From Elysia marginata (Eukaryota > Mollusca > Gastropoda > Plakobranchidae): a stretch of 21,879 bases of DNA. This document shows positions 1 to 9,802 of the stretch, one piece after another. The translations under genes and the position numbers were made by a program. The stretch lies in contig BMAT01001966.1 in assembly GCA_019649035.1 (NCBI GenBank), forward strand, positions 1,060,905 through 1,082,783, read 5' to 3'. Position 1 is the first letter of the stretch, and each line of letters opens with the position of its first letter. The notes below the pieces were generated by a model, which worked only from the letters and a program-made list of their open reading frames with translations, was not told the origin of the DNA and made no database searches.

Positions 1-24
1 CTATCTATCTATCTATCTATCTAA
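1..24. repeat. (CTAT)n microsatellite
   Basis: The window opens inside a perfect tetranucleotide run of CTAT. It decays over the next 60 bases into CTAT/CAAT/CTGT-like pyrimidine-rich sequence. The true left end lies outside the window. Confidence 0.95.
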
Positions 25-339
25 CCCATCTACCTATCTCTCAATCAATCTATCAATCTTTTATCCCTCTCTGTCTCTGTTTCTCTATCTTTTCACTGAC
101 CACGCATCTGTTTGTAGATTCACCTACATAATCATCTTTTGTCCGTGACCTCTCGACAAAATTACACCGCTAATTGCACCTATTCATCGCGCGTGCAGCA
201 ACTAAAGGCTGGTCATAATGCACTCATTACTGATATTAATTGCAGCGTTCGGTTCACAGAAGAAGGTTTAAGAGGCAAGCTCTCCCACACACACATGTAT
301 ACACATTGTTTAATGCAATTATAAATTTCAAGCCTAGAT

Positions 340-1200
340 TAGATATTAGGTGTTTCTCGTATAGACCACAAAAGAGATTTGAATATAAATTTATGTAGAC
401 GATACCGATTCCTTATTGCACTTTCAACAAAAAAAAGTTGCAACATAACTATCTTTTCCAAGATTTGAAAAAAAATTTCCTAAAGTAAATATAGATTGTG
501 TATTCATTACAAAAGAAACACATTTCAGTTTCTATTGATAATCAAATAATCCAAAAAATTAGGAGATAAGTACAAGAAATGTATCATCTAAGATTACGAT
601 CGTGCAAAACCTAGACAAAACTAGGAGGCCATAAAAGGAACACTAAACGTCTGGTGGATTATTACACTCTATATTAATGTGACATTGACGCCTTGTAATC
701 TCACCTTGCAAAGATCTATCGTCATTAATTTTATGACCTATGGATTTTCTTAATGCACTGATATGCTGATACAGACATTCAATTTTCTCAGCATTTCTGA
801 TCCATATCATTAACAAGATATAAAATGTAAAAAAAAATCGAAAAAAAAAAGACGAAGCTGTCCCAAAAAATGGATTTGGCGAGAAATAAACTTTAAACAG
901 CACAACCTTTAACCACAGTGCAATATATATAACAAAAAAGACAATTAAATTTTTAATTAAATTTGCTTAAAGTTATCCTTACCTCAGACATATAAGAAAT
1001 AAGCCTGCTGGACACTAAGTTTGGACCCAAGCGCTCGACAAAAATCTTGAAAGTAATTCCACGAACTGGACGCAGATTCAGAAGTACTCTACACCATTAA
1101 ATATTAATTAGCAAAACTCGCTTCTAATACAAAAGAAAGAAGCACCAAAATCATAGGTATAGAGAGAATCGCATAATGCCATAACTGCTCAATTTGACGG
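340..1200. other. anonymous AT-rich stretch
   Basis: There is no recognisable gene here. The longest open frame (643-903, minus) encodes a Phe-rich, low-complexity peptide with no family signature. Two adjacent A-runs lie near 829-850. A short motif near 856-870 resembles the outer bases of the mariner-like end found at 21659 and is treated as a finding, not as a feature. Confidence 0.6.
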
Positions 1201-1215
1201 CTGTGTTTTGATGAA

Positions 1216-1452
1216 GTGATCATTCAATGGAACGAAGGGCCAAGATTTGCGCACCGCTGGGCCTGGGGTGTTTGGAGTGGACTGCTGTGGTGGTGCGCCC
1301 CGCTCGGCACTGCACCAACCCGCGCTCGTCAGGCGCCACGCGCATCACGGACTGATCTAGAGTTGGAGAGAGGAGGAAAAAACTACGATCTCGTCTGGGC
1401 TGCTGATTGCAAGCCAGGGACGAGCAGCTTCTTCAGTGTAATTCACGCTTGA
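1216..1452 (+). other. GC- and CpG-rich island with a 78-codon open frame
   Basis: This block is sharply richer in G+C than its AT-rich surroundings. It contains about 18 CpG dinucleotides by hand count, including clusters such as GCGCC and ACGCGC near 1296-1350. One plus-strand frame stays open for 78 codons and encodes a Trp- and Arg-rich peptide (for example WGVWSGLLWWCAPLG). I do not recognise the peptide, and the open frame may simply reflect the scarcity of AT-rich stop codons. A short inverted repeat, GCTGCT/AGCAGC, lies at about 1400-1430. It could be a promoter or first exon, an exon of an unseen gene, or a GC-rich foreign or repeat fragment. The composition is seen directly; function is unknown. 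Confidence 0.45.
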
Positions 1453-1499
1453 GAGCTGTTAAGTTTGCTACTTCAGAACCCTCTTAGGAGTGGCCGGGT

Positions 1500-2470
1500 A
1501 ATCAACCTTTTCCTCCTCACGCAATTTATGATGGTGTTGCTCAGATTATAATAATGAAGTTGCTGTTTGATCCTCTTAAAAGCACTTGACTCATAGATAG
1601 TTTCTTAGTTGTCACTGAGAACTAAATATGTACCAAAAATATGCCCCACACGGATGTCGTCAGCTTTGGTAGTGTATGCACACCCATTTAAATTCGGTTA
1701 CAAACATTTTATAGCGTCAACATCTACTCTAGTGTTATATTACTGGCTAAAAACGTATTGATCATTAAAGCAACAAAATTAAAAAAAAGCCAACACTATT
1801 AAGCGTTAAGCCTCCTTGACGCAGGCCGACACAATGAGAATATTTTTTTTACCTAACTATGGAAAATAGTAACTTAAGTTCAGTATTTAATCTTGTAAGT
1901 AGATTCAATTTTACTCACAGGGGGATTATGTCTTTCATCATGCAATGTATATTTTCTTTTTCTTAAGAAAACAGCGAACGGATCTTCTGTACGTTGACAA
2001 ACAATTTTAACCTCATTTGTGAGTTATAAACTTTTTTAAATGAGTTTTTTTTTCAACGATAATCTTCAAATTGCAATAGTAGGAATGAGACATTTACATT
2101 GTATTGTGCGTTTCCAGCTTATGATTGCGTTTCATAATAACCATTAAGTTTATTGAGCGCTTTCCTACAAAAGCTAATGCGCTCTACAAAATCAGGAAAA
2201 CAGAGTAAACATCTGGCGGCAATGAGTACAATTTACACTTTAAACGTAAAAAAAATACTAAAGAATCTTAAAATATGAAATGCAGTGTAAAGGCATTGTG
2301 TGTAGGTAAATATATAAAAAAAAAGTCGAGTTGATTATTAGTTAAAAAAAATAAAATAAGTAAGCTGTTGCCTTCCTTAATAATTAACTCTGTAAAAGTT
2401 TTAAAAATTATGAGGCAGACTTCAAAGTTAAAATATTTTAAAGGTGTCGTATCAAATTATTCACATAAAC
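1500..2470. other. anonymous AT-rich stretch downstream of the LINE
   Basis: There is no gene or clear repeat. Part of it, next to 2488, may be the 3' untranslated region of the minus-strand LINE, but I cannot place the element's 3' end because no diagnostic tail repeat or target-site duplication is visible. Confidence 0.5.
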
Positions 2471-2487
2471 TAGTTTAAGGCAAAGAA

Positions 2488-2862
2488 TCAAGATTTCAAA
2501 TTTGTGAAAATGGATAGACTATTAGCAGATGATGCCCAGGCTGGCAAAGAATTCCAAAGTGCCAGTACCAGAGTAATTAAGTGGTCCTTTTTCTTAGCTA
2601 TTCAAATGTACCCTAGGTTTGACCAGAAGCGATACGTTTTCAAACGCAGTTACCTAAAATGCCTATAGCTTTCAACCATATCAGATAAGTAAGATGAGAA
2701 AAAAGGTGATTTTTTTAGATCCTAGTACGTTAGCACAGCGATATTGTAAGTTATCCTAGCCTTAACTGTGATCCAGAGCAGACAGTTAAAGACCGGGGTG
2801 ATAATAAATTTTTGGGACAATTTCTTTACCAAAGGAGCCGCATGGTTCTCAATCTTTTGCAG
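2488..2862 (-). pseudogene. LINE C-terminal region remnant
   Basis: Downstream of the RT on the minus strand, LQKIENHAAPLVKKLSQKF starts at 2862 and continues through VKARITYNIAVLTY and YLSDMVESYRHFR. After a frame change comes LWNSLP (2559-2542), with a terminal stop at 2490-2488. These match the conserved C-terminal region of L2/CR1-type ORF2 ('LQKIQN.AARL', 'PVKARI.YKI', 'LWNSLP'). The intervening part from 3285 to 2930 contains WVAADKGKCICDKTEVMLVA, the usual post-YADD block. The 65-codon plus-strand open frame at 2931-3128 is antisense to it and not a gene. Confidence 0.8.
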
Positions 2863-3285
2863 TTGCGAATTTATTCTGTCTGTTATGTCTTAAGAGTGTT
2901 CATTTCATTAGTCTGTTCTAGGAATAGCAAATGATAAAAAGAGTTTTGTTGCAGCCTCTTGGTCAATTTATCTTATGTGGCTTTTCCTATGAGCTCTTGG
3001 TAGCAGACTTTCTTGGTGTGAAGATAGTCTTATCCCCTGGAGAGAATCGGCATTTCTGTACTTTTTTGGACAAAAATAATGCCAAGAAGCGAAAAGTGTC
3101 CTTTCCGATTTCATTGGAATTTCGATAAGTGTTTATTTTGTTGCCACGAGCATAACTTCAGTTTTATCGCAGATACATTTTCCTTTATCGGCTGCTACCC
3201 AATTTCTTTTTTCTGAGATGCAGTTTTGCAGTTGAGTTAGCATTTTGTACAGTCGTGATGGTAGAAATTACTTATAAAATTAAAT

Positions 3286-3913
3286 ATCCATCACGTAAAA
3301 ATCATGGGTAAAGAAGTGTTGACACACAACAGTAATAAGAGTATGGAAATAAACGCGAAACAGGACTATCTCGAGGGTAGCCTTGCGGTACACCGAACCT
3401 GCTTTTTATGGGTGTTTTATACAGCGGATCCGATGACAAGCCTTTGGTAACGAGAAGATGGACAATGGTTTCAACCAATTAAATTCTTTGTTTCGAACCC
3501 TAATTGATTTCTTTAAGTATTCATAGTGCTGTGGTCAATCATGATATCGAATGGCGCTGAGAGATCTAACATTGCCCAAAACATACCTGACCGTTATCAG
3601 TTGCTAGCAGTACATCCGATTTAACTGCAGAGCCATTTCTCTACTGTTCCTTTGTGTATGCTGATTGGAACTTCTTATTTAGGAAATTAATATTGAGGTG
3701 TTCAATGAGTTGAAAAAGGACTAACTTTTCAAATACTTTGGATAGAAATGATAGCTTAGATATTCAGTCTGGTTTTTTTTTCATAGAATTTGGATCGGGG
3801 TTTGTTTTTTAAGCAAGAGAGTTACAATGAAGTTTGTGAATGAATATATCTGGAACAATGCCTGAACTCAATGAATTATTTGTAAACTTGGTTATGAGGG
3901 GCAAAAGTGCGTC
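3286..3913 (-). pseudogene. LINE reverse transcriptase domain remnant
   Basis: RT motifs appear in order on the minus strand: LLPLITKFTNNSLSSGIVPD from about 3910, FLSKVFEKLVLFQLIEHLN (about 3748-3694), FQSAYTKEQ, then LDLSAPFDIMIDHS (3569-3528, catalytic block A, first Asp kept). FGVPQG follows at 3397-3380 and FYVMD at 3300-3286, where the family has FYADD. The block C catalytic centre is therefore altered from ADD to VMD. Several in-frame stops and at least two frameshifts are present, for instance between block A and FGVPQG. The order and spacing leave little doubt about identity. Confidence 0.85.
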
Positions 3914-4292
3914 AAGATTATTGCAAAAGAGGTGAGAGGGTATAGGGTCAAGTAAAGAAATTTTTCGGGGGAGTCCAGAATAACACGTTTCACTTCCTGT
4001 TCAGAAAGCAGCTCAAAATCTTCAAGTCACCGTTTCTTAGAAAACTTTGAAAACTCTGATTATATTGATGATTTATCAAGGACTTTTCTTACAGTATCAA
4101 CTTAATCAACACAGAAATCGTTAAAAATGCTGGGGATTGTCTCTGGTGGTAAATCTGTCGGAGAGAGAGTTCTCTCTTTTATCGTTACAGAATACAAGTC
4201 TCTACAGGATCTTGTTCCACGAATTTTACTGTTAATGGATATTGAAAACGTAGGTCTTTTAAGGTCTTTAAGGTGACTGTCATTAATTTTTA

Positions 4293-4487
4293 CAGAGCCA
4301 TTGTGGGGAGCATCTTAACCCGATCGATTATTGTTTGGCTTGATATAACGCCAAAAAAGGACATTAAAAGTCGGAACTCAATTGTCATAAACGCACAAAA
4401 GTTAATTGGTGTGAATCTGCCATCTTTTGAAAGTTGATATGAAGAAAGAGTGTTAGCCAGAACAGAAAATATCTTGAAAGACGACAC
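4293..4487 (-). pseudogene. LINE pre-RT segment
   Basis: A 65-codon open piece on the minus strand begins with SSFKIFSVLANTLSSYQLSK, which resembles the 'K.LF.VANTLL......LP' segment that precedes the reverse transcriptase in L2/CR1-type elements. It ends with IIDRVKMLPTMAL. The ATG at 4487-4485 is not a real start; this is an internal piece of the broken ORF2. A further open piece reading FELLSEQEVKRVILDSPEKF lies at about 4010-3950 and fits the 'F..L...EV...I..S..K' block just before RT. Confidence 0.65.
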
Positions 4488-4499
4488 CTACAAGGCAAG

Positions 4500-4950
4500 G
4501 AAATATATTGATTTTTTACCCCACGGGCGGAGACTAAGTGTGTTCAAAGGAAATAAACGACTGGTAAATAGCTTCTTTCCCCAAGCCGCAAAAGTTTTTT
4601 AATGGAACTAGAATTAAGAGATTATTCTAATTGAATCATTTGATTAAATGAAGGACACATTTGGTTGGGGTGTTTAGTTGAGTGGGATGGATTAAGACGA
4701 GTGCATGTATTCCTTGTTCGTTGTGACGCCTGCTACTACACAGATAGATAGTGTGAGAGGGAAATAGAGAGAGATGACATTTCATTTCTTTAATACAGGT
4801 ACTGATAACCTATGATAGTGTACTTTACTATAATATTCATTATGTTAGAATCGGTCAGCCTGACTGAGCATTGCTTATTTTCAATACATGTATTTGTGCA
4901 ACTTTGTATTGACTGAATACACTTGAATTAAATTAAATTGAATTGAATTG
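4500..4950 (+). mobile_element. putative retroposon inserted into the LINE, with (AATTG/AATTA)n tail
   Basis: LINE-like translation stops at about 4967 on the upstream side and resumes at about 4487 (minus frame, FSVLANTLSS, matching the family's 'LF.VANTLL'). Only a few tens of residues are expected between these points, yet over 450 bases intervene. The plus-strand 3' end of this block is a run of five-base units (GAATT/AAATT, 4925-4950), the kind of short tandem tail found at the 3' end of many LINEs and SINEs. The body also holds a GATA/GAGA-rich patch near 4742-4775. I found no tRNA-like head, coding remnant or clear target-site duplication, so its family is unknown and its 5' boundary approximate. 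Confidence 0.45.
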
Positions 4951-4966
4951 TTTCATCTCCCTAATC

Positions 4967-5315
4967 GCAGTTTGTGCAAACTGTTATTTTTTTTATGAAG
5001 TATTGAGTTCCTTGTCGATGGTAATGCCAGATTTTTCCAGCGCCGTTCAGCCCTACGTTTCTCCTTCTTAGCACCATTGATGTTGCCGTGGAAGCAAGAT
5101 GTACCGGTATGGAATCTAACGGTGGCTCTCCGATGCTCCAGCGGCCCGTGGTTGTTAGGGACGTTGAGGATGACCCTGTCAAAATCAGAGAAGGTGAGGT
5201 TGATTTCCAGATGTAGAGATGACGAAAGATCCTTGTTAAATGTTTCTTTGTCGATTGCTTTGATGTTTCGTGCGGTACAGTATTTTGTCTTTGAGAGGGC
5301 CTTACAGATATCAAG
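4967..5315 (-). pseudogene. LINE endonuclease-to-RT linker remnant
   Basis: Directly after the stop at 5318-5316, and in the same frame, the minus strand stays open for about 116 codons. It reads through NIKAIDKETFNKDLSSSLHL, then NNHGPLEHRRATVRFHT and GAKKEKRRAERRWK. This matches the known linker of L2/CR1-type ORF2 ('..HAPLKHRR....PWF...I...K..KRRAERRW'). The long open frame with a single upstream stop suggests moderate rather than extreme age for this part. It ends next to the AATTG-type tail of a putative insertion at about 4950. The apparent open frames in the two other readings are shadows. Confidence 0.75.
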
Positions 5316-5318
5316 TTA

Positions 5319-5649
5319 AAAGGTGATGATCAAGTGATAAGAAGTAAGGATATCCTTAACTTTTACATTGTTTAAGGCTTTTTCGTCTCTGACTATGAAA
5401 ATGAACTTTTTGTCCTGTTTTTTCTCATGTGTTGGGACATGAATTAACTGGCTTAGTCCATGTTCAGCTAGCAGATTATGCAGTTTCGATATCTTGGAAT
5501 TTGTCTTTGTTTTTATAATGAACATTAAAATCACCAGCTATCTAAATTTTGTTTTTCTTGTTAATCGAGATAGGTACTCAGGAAAATGAGTAAGAAAAAC
5601 AGAGTAAGAGTTTTTATTCCTGTTTGGAATATGATGGATGGTAGATGCA
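5319..5649 (-). pseudogene. LINE APE-type endonuclease remnant
   Basis: This is the endonuclease part of the minus-strand LINE. The piece CIYHPSYS (5649-5626) corresponds to the conserved 'IYRPP' region. AGDFNVHY (5538-5515) matches the catalytic 'GDFN' motif. After a frameshift, KLHNLLAEHGLSQLIHVPTH (from about 5486) matches the 'L..LL...GL.Q....PTH' block. TSYHLIITF ends at 5319, where the family has 'SDHHLI': the catalytic Asp is replaced by Tyr, and a TAA stop follows at 5318-5316. Sequence to about 5890 may hold more of the N-terminal endonuclease, but it is too eroded to align by eye. Confidence 0.8.
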
Positions 5650-5889
5650 GGTTGCTCGGAAACTTGAACTATCACAGGTCTTAATTTTAACAGAGCAGAT
5701 TTCAAAGGAAATGCAAACTATGAAATGCTGCTAAGATTCGCGAATACACTCTTATGTCATTAAAAGACAACGAATGAAATTGAAATTATATCGTTACCGA
5801 TTTTCTGGATAATTTGAGATGGAAGAAGCTGGTTTATGTCACGAACTAAGTTTTCGAAGTCATATCGTGAATTGATATAATACATTATA

Positions 5890-6190
5890 CAGAATGAAGT
5901 TGTGTATGAGGGAAATATCATTGTTTCAAATTTGAATTACTCAAAAATTATAGTAAATTGAACTATAGTTTAGAGCCCTAAAAAAAAAAACAAACTTACC
6001 AGCATTATCATTAAAAAAATCTATAAAATTTATATTGCCTACAGAAAAAAGAAGTAAAAGTTAAAGAGAAGTAAAAAATCATACCTCAGTTTATACAAAT
6101 TGTCATACACAAGACGAGTCCTTAGTGATCTTCTGATATGAGTTATTGACGTAATTTTCTCTTTCGTACGTAACACTACGAGCGTACATC
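5890..6190. other. AT-rich spacer beyond the LINE 5' side
   Basis: AT-rich sequence with an A10 run near 5981-5990 and no recognisable coding or repeat signature. It may include the eroded 5' end of the minus-strand LINE, but I cannot show it. Confidence 0.4.
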
Positions 6191-6276
6191 TATGATTGTC
6201 ATAGAGCGTCACAAATCGTTGATTTTTTTTATTTTGGTTCTTTTAAGTTATGGCCTTTATCTAGGTCGGCATTCCG

Positions 6277-6540
6277 CTCTTCTTCTTCTTCTTCTTTTTC
6301 TTCTTTTTCTTCTTCTTCTTTTTCTTCTTCTTCTTCTTCTTCTTCTTCTTCTTCTTCTTCTTCTTCTTCTTCTTCTTCTTCTTCTTCTTCTTCTACTTTT
6401 TCTTCTTTTTCTTGTTCTTGTTTTTTGTTGTTGTTATTGTTGTTGTTGTTCTTCTTCCTCTTCCTCTTCTTCTTCTTCTTCTTCATCTTTTTCTTCTTGT
6501 TTTCTTCTTTTGTTGTTGATGTTGTTCTTGTCATGTTTCT
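6277..6540. repeat. compound (CTT)n-(GTT)n-(CTT)n microsatellite
   Basis: A pyrimidine-rich triplet array begins with interrupted CTT/CTTTTT, then an uninterrupted (CTT)n core at about 6324-6393. A (GTT)n segment follows at about 6424-6450 and a second CTT/CCTCTT block runs to about 6510. Both strands stay open across it and give Leu/Ser-rich and Glu/Lys-rich nonsense peptides, which are artefacts. Long TTC/GAA tracts can form triplex DNA, which is known for this repeat type and not tested here. Confidence 0.95.
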
Positions 6541-6549
6541 TCCTTTTTT

Positions 6550-7800
6550 CCGTATTTATACTATTATTGAAAACAAACCTTTTTATGAGTAAAGAAAGGC
6601 CGACTTTCAAGAAGTTTAAAAACCGTTTCTCACAACTACGGTCGTGGAAAACGTAGGCAATTTTTTAAACTCTATTGATTATTTGAACCTTTTTGACAGA
6701 GTTCTTACTGTAGAACAAAATTCTTTAAAAAGCTGATGTAGAACTTTAAAATTTTATGAGGCCATTCTTACCGAGCCATCAGGCGAACTGAGAAGGGTAA
6801 GAATAAGTATCAACATCTGTCAATACTAACTGCCCTTCCAAAGTGGCAGAGACTGGTGGGTTTATCCTAATTATGCGGTGAAGTCCAACTGGTTGTATTA
6901 CATAAATCCCATCTCATTAGTTCTGTCATTCACTTGTACCCAAAATGGAAAGTACAAAAAATGATCCGGCCCAAAAAGGAAACTATACAAAAAAAAAAAA
7001 ATTCCGATCGTCGAACAATCGGATTTATAATCGAAAAAAATTACGTAATAATAATAATAATAATATTAATCATTATAATATCTAGATTTATGAAGTCTCA
7101 AAGCCCTTCATGAATTAAAAACTACACGATTTCTTAAGCTTAAAAAGCATGAACAACGTAGACAAATAAAAAAAATAGATATATTAAATTATGAAGAGCA
7201 GAATCATATATGCAAGGCAATTTGTAAATCCAGGTTTCCGATTAATTTCATTGGGGTATTCTTCTTACGTAGAGTAAAAAAGAACTCTCTCAAAGATTTA
7301 TGATGAAAAAAAGGCAACAGCAAAATAAACATGGCACACACATTCCTTAAACCCTGGCATAATGACCGTAATATTTACTTAAGTTTCTTTAATTCAAATT
7401 ACTTAGTTTATATTTCACTCGTCCTTATCCTAACCAGACCAGTATTAAATTCTACAGCAATTTTAGCACTGTTAAACTTCAAAAGCAACACAAGTTTGGC
7501 GGAGCTCAAATGTACGCCGCATATTGCAGCTCATTGCATCTTTAATCGATTTTATGGTGACGAACAGCAGACTGATTATACTGCTTAATGTTTTTCTTTC
7601 TTTATTCTCTAATTCCCAAGAATCCTTGTTAAATCGATACTCCAAGTGGCTCTTAAATTTATCCCGTTTTTTCTCTCTCCGTGACACATTATTCAGCAGG
7701 ATAATAGAGAAAGCATTGAAATCTCAAGGAAAAGCAGAACACTATTAATTTTAAAGATCGATGTGACGCGAACAATAAATTCTCGAACGATGCAATCCAT
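6550..7800. other. anonymous stretch with a 9-bp hairpin and a short (AAT)n
   Basis: No gene is recognised. A perfect 9-bp inverted repeat (ATTCTTACC at 6764-6772, GGTAAGAAT at 6796-6804) could form a hairpin with a 23-base loop. A short (AAT)n lies at 7047-7064. Overlapping open frames of 70-85 codons at 7331-7748, on both strands, lack any recognisable motif and are probably chance. Confidence 0.5.
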
Positions 7801-7837
7801 GGGATCTTTTAAAATTTGTGAATGAAACGGATAAATT

Positions 7838-8100
7838 AAGAGAAGGAGAGAAACAGCGCGTGAGGAAAAGAAGTGCTGAGGTGAAAAAAGAAAAAAAAAG
7901 TATAGATAAATGGGTAGAGCAACATTTAGAGACAGGGATAGAGAGGCTTAGAGAGATAAAGAGACATGAAGATAATATAGGAACAAAAGTCAGAAAGAGA
8001 AAGAGTAAGAAGAGGTTCCACGGATGGAAGCAGAAGAGGAGAGTTAAAGAGGGTGAAGGGGTTAGCACAAGACAAAGAAACAGAGCAGTTACAGAGGAAA
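7838..8100 (+). repeat. purine-rich tract, probably a degenerate GA-type repeat
   Basis: The plus strand is strongly purine-biased over about 260 bases (GAGA, AAAGA, GAAGAGG words). This leaves frames open on both strands: 105 codons plus and 124 codons minus. The plus peptide is a Lys/Arg/Glu string without domain features, as expected of a purine tract. The 14-mer at 7851-7864 (aaacagcgcgtgag) recurs exactly at 10136-10149 at the edge of the GA/GACA array, which links the two tracts. I favour an old, degraded simple repeat over a gene. Confidence 0.55.
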
Positions 8101-8129
8101 TTCGAACAGGATGTAAAGTTATCAATTTC

Positions 8130-9600
8130 TCTTAACTAAACAGTTTTAAATATTATGTAAGTTAAGCAATTTGAGTTACACCAACTAAAGTATACATTTA
8201 ATTTCATCTGCGAACCAGCCATGTATTAGGCAATTGGTTTGGTAACGTTTGCTGAGTAAAGTAATATTTTACAATTATATTCTGTAAGAATACATTTTGT
8301 TTTGATTGAAACTGATATGGCTTTTCAGATTGGATGTGATTTCTGTCTCGTTAGGTTATCATATACCTGAATTGTAAGCTAATGAAGTTGAATCAAAAAC
8401 ACATTTTTTCTGCCTTATAACTGCCAAGTTCATTCCTCGTACACTACGACACGAGTACACAGTGCTTTTCACCTTGTCTGATACAACTCTAATTGTGGTT
8501 AGGACATAATACAATTATCTCACAAATAATTCATATTTGCCATAAGTGTTTAGTATATATCATTACACTTAGTTTCAGAATATTGGAAATCGAACTGAGA
8601 TTAAAATCAAATGCCAACATGTATTTGAAAAAATTGTATGTAGACTCATTATAGCACAGACAATCTTACATATCCTACATGTGCACTAAATATTGCATTT
8701 TTATGACAGGTAGAACGTTTGTAAAAATGACTGTCAAAACCATGCCCTTGTGTGCCTATTATAATTATACCTTATGCTTGTTAACGCATTCTCATTAGAT
8801 ACAAAGAAAAACATGAAAAAAATTGTTCACGGGAATTTTCATCAATGAGATATAAACGGTTTGCCATACTGACAACGAGTGTTTTATCTTGTAATATGTC
8901 TTGTAAAATATTATTTTTGGAGCAGCATATAAGCCTATGTAAAGAGTGACCAGAGTAAAAGAAAATTCACTCATGCGAGAAACAACGGGCTGGGAGGCTC
9001 TTTTTAATGGAAATGTTAAAGGATCTGGCAAAAACTGTTTTGGTAAATTCTTTAACGACCTCGAACAAAGTAGAAAAAGTAAAACACACAAAATTGCAGA
9101 TTTAATAAAAAAGATTTACCTATTAAAATAAATTTCGTGGTGCCATGATATTTAAAACATCTAAAAATGTACATATCTTTCAGTTTGGTAAATTAAAAAA
9201 AATTGGTAAAATTGGTAGACCCATTCCAAAAGACTTAATGTATTTTCAAAAGCTGACAATATAAATCGCAGTTCAAAAATTTGGTAATGAACATAAAATC
9301 GAAAATTCCAAGCACTTTTGCCCATTCAAAGATATTTACTATTTTAAACCTTGTCTTGATCGTGCCCGAAGGAAACTTTTTCGATGTTGTACGCACATAC
9401 ACTCAGAGTGAGCGATTCGACTTAGAAATCTGTCATAATATTTATTTCAGACACAGGGAAGTGTTAACATGATGGTAGTGGTAGGATTTCATGCCTCTTT
9501 TGGCATTCATTTGATCAAAATGAATGAGTACCTCTATTACATACTGGTACCAACAAGAGAGAGCAAGCGAATATAAATGGATACAGTGAAAAAAAGAGTT
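8130..9600. other. anonymous AT-rich stretch
   Basis: I see no gene, RNA or recognisable mobile element. The short open frames at 8795-9131 on both strands and at 9281-9472 have no family signature. Confidence 0.5.
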
Positions 9601-9603
9601 TGA

Positions 9604-9614
9604 GATAGATAGAT

Positions 9615-9668
<54 letters not shown>
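9604..9668. repeat. (GATA)n-(GA)n microsatellite
   Basis: Three GATA units at 9604-9615 lead into an almost perfect (GA)n run from about 9618 to 9668, with a few AAAG interruptions. Minus-strand Ser/Leu-rich open frames over this and the next array are artefacts. Confidence 0.95.
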
Positions 9669-9672
<4 letters not shown>

Positions 9673-9782
9673 TAGGGAAAGAGAGGGATGAGAAATGTAT
9701 GTGTGTTTATTAGTATATTTAATTGCATGCAGGCAATGAATTGCATTTGTGTTAAAAATAGGATCAGTTGTCAAGGTGGAAT

Positions 9783-9802
9783 GTGTATCATATATGATAC
9801 AC
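9783..9802. repeat. 20-bp perfect palindrome
   Basis: GTGTATCATATATGATACAC equals its own reverse complement over all 20 bases. It sits in unique-looking sequence between the two GA arrays. It could form a cruciform or bind a dimeric protein, but no function can be read from sequence alone. Confidence 0.9.

Larger units (their letters stand above)
2488..5700 (-). mobile_element. fossil L2/CR1-like non-LTR retrotransposon (LINE)
   Basis: This is a decayed non-LTR retrotransposon read right to left. Translating the minus strand in short pieces recovers the family's domains in order: endonuclease (about 5649-5319), linker (5315-4967), pre-RT region (4487-4293 and about 4010-3914), reverse transcriptase (3913-3286) and the conserved C-terminal region (2862-2488). 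Such elements encode an APE-type endonuclease that nicks the target and a reverse transcriptase that copies the RNA there. The phrases FLSKVFEKLV, LDLSAPFD and GVPQG match what is known of L2/CR1-type RTs. Stops and frameshifts occur throughout, and an insertion splits the element at about 4500-4950. It cannot encode a working protein. The family is confident; the exact clade and both ends are inference. Confidence 0.85.

Noticed and set aside
6192..6656. 154-codon plus-strand frame and its 101-codon minus-strand partner
   Set aside because: Both are translations of the CTT/GTT microsatellite (poly-Leu/Ser and poly-Glu/Lys); openness on both strands is expected for a triplet array.
7751..8135. 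Overlapping frames of 105 codons (plus) and 124 codons (minus)
   Set aside because: The purine bias of the tract removes stops on both strands; the peptides are low complexity without recognisable motifs.
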